This document shows positions 1 through 5,847 of a stretch of 64,000 nt of DNA, in pieces. The stretch's first letter is position 1; each line of letters starts with the position of its first letter. The stretch is taken from positions 62,001 to 126,000 of the forward strand of contig JAJCYW010000020.1 of NCBI GenBank assembly GCA_029262675.1, in the 5' to 3' direction. A program made the translations under genes and the position numbers. This DNA is from Chloroflexota bacterium. GTDB lineage: Bacteria; Chloroflexota; Dehalococcoidia; DSTF01; RBG-16-68-14. Under the pieces are notes generated by a model that searched no databases, was not told the DNA's origin, and worked only from the letters and a program-made list of their open reading frames with translations.

Positions 1-1
1 A

Positions 2-511
2 TTTCTGATGCTGGCCGCGATGTTCAACGTCGCGGCAAGGAGCGACGGCCGAGAGCGCGCCTACGAGTTCATGAAGGCTATGTTCCAGAAGGTGGCTGCG
101 GAGGCTGGCATGACAGCCATGTACCAGGTCGACGAGCTTGTCGAGTGCGAAGGCGACGTCTTCGATAACTTCAAGAAGTTCAACGTAGCGATGTTCGAGG
201 CCAGTTCGGACATGTATCAGGCCAGGTTCGAGGACGAGACGGACAGGCTCACGATCATCATTGACAGGTGTGTCACTCCGGAACTGGCCAGTGCTTTCGA
301 TGTCCCCGAGATGGGGAAGATCGGATGCGACTTCGATCTGGCGGGGTATCCGACCATCGTGGACGACGTGAACGCTGAGTTTCGTCGGCCGTGCACCATT
401 GCGAAGGGCAGCGATCACTGCAAGTTCCTGTTCTATCGCAAAGCCACAGCTCCAGACACAGAAGAGGTTGACGGACACATGGTCAAGTGGGAGAAGTCGC
501 TCAACAGATAG
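2..511 (+). CDS. L-2-amino-thiazoline-4-carboxylate hydrolase-like protein, 5' partial
   Basis: The frame is open to the left edge of the window, so the true start probably lies outside; the first internal ATG is at 8. About 168 residues are visible. The C-terminal half shows the layout of the ATC-hydrolase family (PF14196): an IIIDRC segment, then a GCDFD segment, then AKGSDHCKF near the end. Family members hydrolyse L-2-amino-thiazoline-4-carboxylate or related substrates and rely on conserved cysteines and acidic residues. The substrate cannot be told from sequence here. It is followed by a 242-nt gap and then an AT-rich SnoaL-like gene, so co-transcription is not assured. Family assignment is by motif memory, moderately sure. 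Confidence 0.62.
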   Translation, partial: FLMLAAMFNVAARSDGRERAYEFMKAMFQKVAAEAGMTAMYQVDELVECEGDVFDNFKKFNVAMFEASSDMYQARFEDETDRLTIIIDRCVTPELASAFDVPEMGKIGCDFDLAGYPTIVDDVNAEFRRPCTIAKGSDHCKFLFYRKATAPDTEEVDGHMVKWEKSLNR

Positions 512-568
512 CGTGCGTGCGAACTGCGTCGCGCACACTTCAGTGGAGGGTCCAGGATGTAGATAGCG

Positions 569-596
569 TTGAATGACAGCACTTACACGATAATAC
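569..596 (+). promoter_or_regulatory. Possible sigma-70 promoter ahead of the SnoaL-like gene
   Basis: TTGAAT at 569-574 and TAATAC at 591-596 are separated by 16 bp; GATAAT at 589-594 overlaps the second box. Transcription from here would give a leader of about 150 nt. The rest of the 512-753 gap holds a small TTACCATGGTA-type palindrome near 653-663 and no gene that I can see. Confidence 0.3.
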
Positions 597-753
597 CTTT
601 TCCATCATCGGGGTATGGTGTGGTGCCCGACAGACTAGCCTCCCTGGGGGTGGTTACCATGGTATAGGAATTTGCGTGTGGTTGAACGGACGGAGTGTCT
701 CCGGCAGCGTGCGTTTGCGCTGGTAGTGGCGCTGTTGGATAGGAGGGAGCAGC

Positions 754-1173
754 ATGACCTCAATAGAAGAAAATAAAGCAGTTGTTCATCAAATAATCGA
801 CAATTATAACAAAGGGAACCCGGATGCCGCTCATGACCTTATCTCGGAAGATTGCGAGATTCTTGACTGGACAGGCAAACTATACAAGAAACAGGAATTC
901 ATATCGACTATGAAGGAGTTCATTGCTGCTGTTCCGGACTCTAATCTCATAATAGAAGACGTAATCGCTGAAGGAGATAAAGTAGTAATTCGCCTTACGG
1001 AAAGCGGTACCATGAAAGGAAACTTCATGGGAGTAGAGGCAACTGGAAAGACGTATACACAACCTGCAATCGAGATACATCAAATTGAAAATGGAAAGGT
1101 TATTAGATTATGGACAGTCCGAGACATATTAACTGCAGGTACACAGATGGGTATGTTCCCTCCGATGGAGTAG
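754..1173 (+). CDS. SnoaL-like / NTF2-fold protein
   Basis: A 139-residue protein with the size and pattern of the SnoaL-like (NTF2-superfamily) proteins: an N-terminal helix (residues 3-25), a LISEDCEILDW strand, a GNFMGVEATGK turn and a C-terminal IENGKVIRLW strand. Such cone-shaped folds act as small cyclases, isomerases or ligand-binding proteins, so no reaction is assigned. A strong ribosome-binding site, AGGAGGG, lies just before the ATG. The gene is visibly richer in A+T than every neighbour, with many AAA, AAT, ATA and GAA codons, which suggests recent transfer from a lower-GC donor. It lies 49 nt upstream of the MerB-like selenoprotein gene. Confidence 0.72.
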   Translation: MTSIEENKAVVHQIIDNYNKGNPDAAHDLISEDCEILDWTGKLYKKQEFISTMKEFIAAVPDSNLIIEDVIAEGDKVVIRLTESGTMKGNFMGVEATGKTYTQPAIEIHQIENGKVIRLWTVRDILTAGTQMGMFPPME

Positions 1174-1222
1174 GCCTTGAAATCAATAATCTCTAATAGC
1201 TGCTAGGGTGATGAGGGCATTG

Positions 1223-1915
1223 ATGAGCGAACCGAGCCGATTGGACAGGACTTTCTCCATCATCATGAATCGCATGGTGGAGACTGGCCAGGCGCCGTTC
1301 TACACGGAGATCGCGACAGAGTTGGGAGTTTCTGCCGAAGAAGGCCGGCAAGCACTTCATGATCTCTTTGAAGCAGGAGTCTCCGGGTGGCTGTTTCCAA
1401 ATACGGACTACGTTGCCTCTTTTGCACCGTTCAGCAACATTCCCACCCAATACCGCGTCACCATTGACGGCCACCAGAAGTGGTTCGCACAGTGAGGGTT
1501 CGAGGCGCTAGCGGTCAGCTGGCTCTTTCCAGGCAAGACAGTCCAGACCGATGCTCCGTGCCTGGATTGCGCAGCGGCGATTCGTGTGCAAATGAGGGAC
1601 GGCGTCACCTTGAGCGCCGACCCGGAAGGCATGGTGGCCTACACATCGGTCCCGTTCAGGGAATGGTCCACGGACCTGTCCTTTGCCTGAAGCACCATGA
1701 ACCTCTTCCGGTCGGAAGAGCACGTTCGGAACTGGAGCGGTTTCAAGCCAGACTCAGAGGATGGGATTATGGCGCTGCCTGATATGGCGAAGCTCTTTTC
1801 GGGAAGCCACATGACGCGGCGGCCGGACCCCGACTACATCTCGCAAGGGAAGTATTCCGGCGAGTTTGTCGAAGATCTCGCGGGCATTAGTGAGTCGCAT
1901 TTCTGGGCACCGTAG
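1223..1915 (+). CDS. MerB-like (organomercurial lyase family) protein with two in-frame UGA codons, probable double selenoprotein
   Basis: One frame runs from 1208 to the TAG at 1913-1915 and is broken only by TGA at 1493-1495 and 1688-1690; recognisable family sequence continues across both. Read as Sec the product has 230 residues with Sec91 and Sec156 (MerB has 212). It has a winged-helix-like N-terminus (residues 15-50), the YRVTIDGH strand, WFAQ-U-GFEAL, a mid-protein APCLDC, and LSFA-U-STMNLFRS. By alignment to MerB from memory, Sec91 falls on Cys96, Glu94 on Asp99, Cys113 on Cys117 and Sec156 on Cys159. MerB uses Cys96, Asp99 and Cys159 to protonate carbon-mercury bonds. A GGUC-loop hairpin follows each UGA (separate entries). 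GAGGG at 1213-1217 favours ATG 1223; GTG 1208 and ATG 1211 are alternatives. No merA or merR is in the window, so the substrate is open. A pseudogene with two nonsense mutations is the main alternative. Confidence 0.85.
1493..1523 (+). promoter_or_regulatory. Putative bacterial SECIS element for the first UGA (Sec91)
   Basis: After the TGA at 1493-1495 comes a 6-bp stem, GCTAGC (1507-1512) with GCTGGC (1518-1523), containing one T-G wobble and closed by the loop GGTCA (1513-1517). The loop G is the 18th base after the UGA. The E. coli fdhF SECIS has a GGUC apical loop at nearly the same distance and a 17-nt upper hairpin with an unpaired U at the third base. The wobble T1509 is at that third base here. 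Confidence 0.75.
1688..1720 (+). promoter_or_regulatory. Putative bacterial SECIS element for the second UGA (Sec156)
   Basis: After the TGA at 1688-1690 comes a perfect 7-bp stem, CTCTTCC (1703-1709) with GGAAGAG (1714-1720), closed by the tetraloop GGTC (1710-1713). The first loop G is the 20th base after the UGA. Loop sequence and distance match the SelB-binding hairpin of E. coli fdhF. Unlike fdhF there is no bulged U in the stem. Confidence 0.8.
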
Positions 1916-1941
1916 AGCGCGAGGAAAGTAGGAAGATCAGC

Positions 1942-2343
1942 ATGGCATCGATCGAGATGATTGAAGAAGAGGCAGCGACGGGGAAGGTCAAGGAGGTCTA
2001 CGACGACATCAAGGAGTCGATCGGCATCGATTTCGTGCCGAACATGTACAAGGCAATGGCTCGCAACCCGGCCTACCTTGAAGCTAGCTGGAATAAGATC
2101 AGCGCGGTCATGGGCGAGAAGCACCAGCTCGATGACCTTACGAAGGCCATCATCGCTCTGACTGTTTCGACGATGAACGGATGCAACTACTGCATCGAGG
2201 TGTACACCGGCGCTGTGCGGAAGTACGGGTTGGATGACGATGGCATCACAGAGGTGGCCGCGGTCATCGACGTGTTCAACGGCCTGAACAAGTTCAACGC
2301 GGGTCTCGACATCGAGATGGACGAGAAGCCTTGGTATGGCTGA
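1942..2343 (+). CDS. AhpD-like / carboxymuconolactone decarboxylase family protein
   Basis: 133 residues of the AhpD-like all-helical fold. The redox CxxC is visible as NGCNYCIEVYTG at about residues 78-89, preceded by the family helix LTKAIIALTVS. AhpD-type proteins use the two cysteines and a nearby histidine or glutamate relay for thiol peroxidase or adaptor chemistry. The start has a GAGG/GGAAG ribosome-binding region. It begins 26 nt after the MerB-like selenoprotein gene on the same strand, so the two are probably co-transcribed and the CxxC protein is a candidate redox partner; this is inference. Some AhpD relatives use Sec in place of the first Cys, but here both codons are TGC. Confidence 0.82.
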   Translation: MASIEMIEEEAATGKVKEVYDDIKESIGIDFVPNMYKAMARNPAYLEASWNKISAVMGEKHQLDDLTKAIIALTVSTMNGCNYCIEVYTGAVRKYGLDDDGITEVAAVIDVFNGLNKFNAGLDIEMDEKPWYG

Positions 2344-2487
2344 GGGGGTACGGGCGAGTGAACGCCGTGCGCGTTCGTAGCGGTCATCCGGTTCCTAGAG
2401 GCGGCGATGTGACCAACCGCGCAGTAGGTCGCTATGCGTGACGCCACAGTCGCCAGCAATGGTGTAGGAGATGTTGGCGCGTGCCCC

Positions 2488-2913
2488 CTACGCCGGGGTA
2501 AAGGCGGGTAGGGAAGCGCCCTCGAAGTCCAGCCACTCTACGCGGACGCGCTGGCCTATCGATACGCCGGCCGCCGGGTCGTCGACGCCGACGACGTTGG
2601 AGAGCATGCGGAAGCCCTCGTCGAGGTCGATCAGGGCGATGACGTACGGGATGCGCTCGCGGAACGCGGGGTGGTAGTTCTGGCGCACGACGCTGTAGCT
2701 GTAGACGGTTCCTTCGCCCTTCGATGTCTTCCAGCTCAGGTTCAGGCTGGTGCAGTGCGTACAGTGCCGGCGCGGGTGGAAGACGATGCCGCCGCAATCG
2801 TCGCAGACCTGGTAGCGCAACTCGTGGTTCCTGGCGGCGTCCCAGAACGGCTCCGTGTCCGGCTCGGGGAACTTCGGCAGCGGAACTTCTACTTTCTTCT
2901 TCTCTTCTGCCAT
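2488..2913 (-). CDS. DUF35 OB-fold acyl-CoA-associated protein with zinc ribbon
   Basis: 141 residues. An N-terminal helix (PEPDTEPFWDAARNHEL) is followed by a rubredoxin-like zinc ribbon, CDDC and CTHC around residues 37-55, then an OB-fold with the YSYSVV and PYVIALIDLDEG strands. DUF35 proteins partner thiolase-fold enzymes and help bind the acyl-CoA: BbsA with BbsB, and ChsH2 with Ltp2, are known examples. The gene overlaps the upstream thiolase-fold gene by one base (TAATG), so the two are translationally coupled and very likely form a complex. The substrate is not evident. Confidence 0.85.
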   Translation of the reverse strand: MAEEKKKVEVPLPKFPEPDTEPFWDAARNHELRYQVCDDCGGIVFHPRRHCTHCTSLNLSWKTSKGEGTVYSYSVVRQNYHPAFRERIPYVIALIDLDEGFRMLSNVVGVDDPAAGVSIGQRVRVEWLDFEGASLPAFTPA

Positions 2914-4115
2914 TAGTCCCTCCCCAAGATGATGGTCGCGGCGGAGTGGCGGGCGCCCAGCATGCCGCCGTTGCCGTGCGCGACGGCGAGCTTGGCGTCC
3001 GGCACTTGCGACGTAGAGTCGCCGCGGAGCTGTCGGGCGGCCTCGATCAGCAGGAAGATGCCCCGCATGCCGGGGTGGTTAGACGAGAGGCCGCCGCCGT
3101 CCGTGTTCAGCGCGGGCTGGCCCGGCTTGTCGAACGCCAGGCCGCCGCCCTCGACGTACGACCCGCCCTCGCCTTTCTTACAGAACCCCAAATCCTCCAG
3201 GATCGTCAGCACTGTGATCGTGAACGAATCGTAGATCATGGCGATGTCGATCTCGCCGGGCGTGACGCCGGCCTCGCCGAAGGCAGTCGGCCCGGACTGG
3301 GCGGCCGCGCTGTGCGTGATGTCGCCGCCGTTCTCCGGGTACTTCGTCGCCTCGCCGGCGCCCAGCAGCCAGACGGGAGTGTGCGGGCAGTCGCGCGCGA
3401 CGTTCGGCGACGCGATGATAACGGCGCCGCCTCCGTCCGAGATGAAGCAGGAATCGAGCATGCGGAGCGGGTCGGCGATCATGCGCGATTCGATGACGTC
3501 TTGGACCGAGATCTCGCGCACGGCGGGCATCAGTTCCAGCTCTTCGATAGCGCGTTTCGCTTCGGGGTTGCGCATGGCATGGGCGCGCGTGACCACCGCT
3601 ATCTCGGCTAGCTGTTCGCTCGTCGTGCCGTACTCGTGCATGTGGCGGTGGGCGACGAGGGCATAGTTGGAAATCAGCGTCATCCCCCAGGAGCCTTCCA
3701 TGTTGCCGAGCGGGCTGGGAGGCCCGCCCCTCATGCGGCCGCCCGTACCGATGTTGAACGACTGGCTGCGCGCCGTCGAGCCGTAGGTGAGCAGAGCGAC
3801 CCGCGCCTTGCCGGCGGCGATATCACGCTTGGCGTGCGATGCGTGGAATTCGTAGGAACTGCCGCCGACGCTTGTCGTATCGATCACATTTGGCTTGATG
3901 TTGAAGTACTCGGAAATGCTCAGCCCGGCCATGCCCTGCGGGCCACCGTCGCCCGCGTCGTAGATGGCATCGACGTCGCTCCAATTCAGGCCGGCGTCGG
4001 CCAGCGCGCGCGCTGCGGACTCCGCCTTGATCTGGAGCGGCGTCAGCCCGTCGACCGAGCGGTCCGGGTACTCATGGATGCCGACGATGGCGGCGTCGCG
4101 CTGCTGTGTGGCCAT
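2913..4115 (-). CDS. Thiolase-fold protein of the lipid-transfer/SCP-x type, lacking the catalytic cysteines
   Basis: A 400-residue thiolase-superfamily protein (N-terminal AIVGIHEYPDRS, C-terminal AHGNGGMLGARHSA). The nucleophile position of true thiolases is occupied by VGGSSYEF, with no Cys, and the C-terminal CGG motif reads NGGMLG. The HGNGG histidine remains. This matches the Ltp2-type aldolases and other non-thiolytic members, so retro-aldol or retro-Claisen C-C cleavage of an acyl-CoA is a better guess than classical thiolysis. It sits 6 nt after an SDR and overlaps its DUF35 partner. The block peroxiredoxin-SDR-thiolase-DUF35 reads as one minus-strand operon. Confidence 0.85.
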   Translation of the reverse strand: MATQQRDAAIVGIHEYPDRSVDGLTPLQIKAESAARALADAGLNWSDVDAIYDAGDGGPQGMAGLSISEYFNIKPNVIDTTSVGGSSYEFHASHAKRDIAAGKARVALLTYGSTARSQSFNIGTGGRMRGGPPSPLGNMEGSWGMTLISNYALVAHRHMHEYGTTSEQLAEIAVVTRAHAMRNPEAKRAIEELELMPAVREISVQDVIESRMIADPLRMLDSCFISDGGGAVIIASPNVARDCPHTPVWLLGAGEATKYPENGGDITHSAAAQSGPTAFGEAGVTPGEIDIAMIYDSFTITVLTILEDLGFCKKGEGGSYVEGGGLAFDKPGQPALNTDGGGLSSNHPGMRGIFLLIEAARQLRGDSTSQVPDAKLAVAHGNGGMLGARHSAATIILGRD

Positions 4116-4121
4116 GCGGCG

Positions 4122-5039
4122 CTACTCCTTCTTCTCGGCGGGCGCCGCGCCGAAACCGGCTAGGCCCAAGATCGCGGGCTTGAACGAACGCTCGATCTGC
4201 TCGAAGGCGGTGTCGAGGTCCCAGGGGCCTGTCGAGAGGATCTCGCGGATCGGTTCCGGGTTGTTGTAGAGCGAGATACGGTAGCCCATCGCTCCGATGA
4301 CGCGGCCGTTGAGCCAGCCGGACTGCTCGCTCGCAAGGTAGAGCACGGAGGGGGCTACGTTGTCCGGCGACATCTCGTCGGCCTGCTGGTTGACGCCCAG
4401 TCCTGCCGCGCGCTCCTGCGGGATAGTGCCCGTCATGCGCGTCGCCGCTCCCGGCGAGATGGCATTCGAGGTCACGCCGTAGCGTCCCAGCGCGTTGGCG
4501 CAGGAGTACGTGAAGCCGACGATGCCCATCTTGGCCGCGGCGTAGTTGGGCTGCCCGGGCGCGCCGTGGAGGCCGGAGCCAGAGGTGAAGTTGATCAGCC
4601 TGTAGTTGCCCTCGCGGGCCTGCCGCCAGTAGATGGCGGCGAACTTGCTGGTGTTGTAGGTGCCCTTGAGGTGGACATTGATGACGGCGTCCCAGTCCTC
4701 CTCCGCAAGGTTGAAGACCATGCGGTCGCGCAGGATACCGGCCACGTTGACCAGCACGTCCAGCTTGCCGTAGGTCTCGATAGCTGTACCGATTAACGCC
4801 TCCGCCGCCTCGTGGTCTGCGACGCTGGCACCGTTCGCTATCGCTTCGCCGCCGGCGCTGCGGATCTCTTCGACGACCTCGTCGGCCGGTCCAGAAGTTC
4901 CGCCGCTGCCATCGACATCGACGCCGAGGTCGTTGACGACGACCTTCGCGCCTTCGGCCGCCATCATCTTGGCGACGGAAGCGCCGATCCCGCGACCGGC
5001 GCCCGTAACGATTGCTACCCGTCCTTCTAGCTTGCCCAT
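4122..5039 (-). CDS. Short-chain dehydrogenase/reductase, MFE-2 (3-hydroxyacyl-CoA dehydrogenase) type
   Basis: 305 residues. The NAD(P) motif TGAGRGIG is at 12-19, NVAG near 98, the catalytic serine in NFTSGSG and the YAAAK catalytic pair near 166-170. The long loop NDLGVDVDGSGGTSGPADEV after the second strand is typical of the hydroxyacyl-CoA dehydrogenase domain of peroxisomal-type multifunctional enzyme 2 and bacterial relatives. An AAGGAG ribosome-binding site precedes the ATG. With the thiolase-fold/DUF35 pair immediately downstream, oxidation of a 3-hydroxyacyl-CoA before chain cleavage is the most economical reading, by inference. Confidence 0.85.
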   Translation of the reverse strand: MGKLEGRVAIVTGAGRGIGASVAKMMAAEGAKVVVNDLGVDVDGSGGTSGPADEVVEEIRSAGGEAIANGASVADHEAAEALIGTAIETYGKLDVLVNVAGILRDRMVFNLAEEDWDAVINVHLKGTYNTSKFAAIYWRQAREGNYRLINFTSGSGLHGAPGQPNYAAAKMGIVGFTYSCANALGRYGVTSNAISPGAATRMTGTIPQERAAGLGVNQQADEMSPDNVAPSVLYLASEQSGWLNGRVIGAMGYRISLYNNPEPIREILSTGPWDLDTAFEQIERSFKPAILGLAGFGAAPAEKKE

Positions 5040-5083
5040 GGTGTTCTGCTCCTTTTCGTACAGTGCTTGGCTGGCCGTATGCC

Positions 5084-5545
5084 TCAGGCCGAGGCCTGAA
5101 TCTCCTCTAGCGCGGCGACCGCGTCTGTCAGGTGCCTGCCAATCGCCAGGTCGTGTTGGATCGCTCGCCTGATCACGCCTTGCTTGTCGATGACGTACGT
5201 CACGCGCGCCGTCATCAGGCCGAGGAAGCCCAGAGCGTCGTAGTGTCTGATGATCTCCTTGTCAGGGTCCGGGATCAGCGGAAAGGTCAGCTCGAACTCG
5301 TCGCGGAACGACTCGTGTGACTCAGCGCTGTCTCCGCTGACGCCGACGACGACGGCGTCCAGCTTCTCGAGGTCCGCGCTGCTGTCGCGGAAGCTGCAAG
5401 CTTCTTTGGTGCAGCCGGGCGTGAAGTCCTTGGGGTAGAAGTAGAGGACAACGTTGCTCTTGCCCTGGTAGCCGGAGAGGACGAAGCGCGTGCCGTCGCC
5501 GAGGTCGGCCTCGATCTCGGGCGCAGTGGTTCCTTCCCTTAGCAT
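5084..5545 (-). CDS. bcp: Peroxiredoxin, BCP/PrxQ type
   Basis: 153 residues, the normal length for PrxQ/BCP thiol peroxidases. The peroxidatic cysteine is in DFTPGCTKEACSFRD (about residues 41-55), and the second cysteine five residues later fits the PrxQ resolving position. VVLYFYPKDFTPG is the family signature. It reduces hydroperoxides in the cytoplasm with thioredoxin-type donors. It lies 44 nt upstream of the SDR of the acyl-CoA operon, on the same strand. Both cysteines are encoded as Cys here, although Sec-containing relatives exist. Confidence 0.93.
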   Translation of the reverse strand: MLREGTTAPEIEADLGDGTRFVLSGYQGKSNVVLYFYPKDFTPGCTKEACSFRDSSADLEKLDAVVVGVSGDSAESHESFRDEFELTFPLIPDPDKEIIRHYDALGFLGLMTARVTYVIDKQGVIRRAIQHDLAIGRHLTDAVAALEEIQASA

Positions 5546-5660
5546 GGACTGGCCCTTCTAACGGTCGCTGTCGTATTCGATCCCCGCGACAGTGCCATTC
5601 GGCAAGGGTGCCGAAAGGCGACGGCTCTTACCTTAGCGCAAATGGCCGTCAAGCGCTGTG

Positions 5661-5737
5661 GCGCCTGACGCCTTCGAGAAGCACACCAGTGCTTCTCGGG
5701 GCCGTGCGAGCTTCGTGCCGAAGCATTCGTCAGGCGC
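5661..5737. repeat. Three-stem inverted-repeat structure in the 302-nt gap 5546-5847
   Basis: An outer stem GCGCCTGACG (5661-5670) pairs with CGTCAGGCGC (5728-5737). It encloses a perfect 10-bp hairpin, CGAGAAGCAC (5675-5684) with GTGCTTCTCG (5689-5698), and a 5-bp hairpin CTTCG/CGAAG (5711-5723). The gap is otherwise free of genes. It lies between divergent genes (peroxiredoxin and CapA-like), so a simple terminator role is not obvious. Confidence 0.7.
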
Positions 5738-5773
5738 GCGCCCGTTGGCGGCGTCCCGCAGGTGAGAGCGGTC

Positions 5774-5811
5774 GCCGGCAGCTATACTGGCCGCCGGCGG
5801 CTATACTGGCC
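5774..5811 (+). repeat. 19-bp tandem duplication carrying TATACT boxes
   Basis: Units 5774-5792 and 5793-5811 differ at one base, and each contains TATACT, a good -10 hexamer, at 5783-5788 and 5802-5807. They sit about 25-50 nt before the AAGGAGG site of the CapA-like gene. This could be a duplicated promoter core. No clear -35 box was found. Confidence 0.5.
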
Positions 5812-5847
5812 GCGACTGCAGCGACAGGCGCAGGCAAGGAGGCGGGC

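Noticed and set aside
1208..1915. Pseudogene or sequencing-error explanation for the two in-frame UGA codons
   Set aside because: Both breaks are UGA, both fall at predicted catalytic Cys positions, the frame is kept throughout and both have GGUC hairpins. Not excluded, but less likely.
2341..2343. UGA at the end of the AhpD-like gene as a further Sec codon
   Set aside because: The protein has normal family length at this point and the hairpin that follows (2360-2376) has loop CGTGC, not GGUC. It is an ordinary stop.
2488..5039. Benzylsuccinate-type (bbs) toluene degradation operon
   Set aside because: The thiolase/DUF35 pair and the SDR pair with a pseudo-subunit recall BbsAB and BbsCD, but they are about 60 kb apart and no benzylsuccinate synthase or CoA-transferase is present.
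5661..5737. tRNA or tRNA-like gene, because the fold spans 77 nt
   Set aside because: There is no T-loop GTTC-type sequence, no recognisable anticodon arm and the stem lengths do not fit a cloverleaf.
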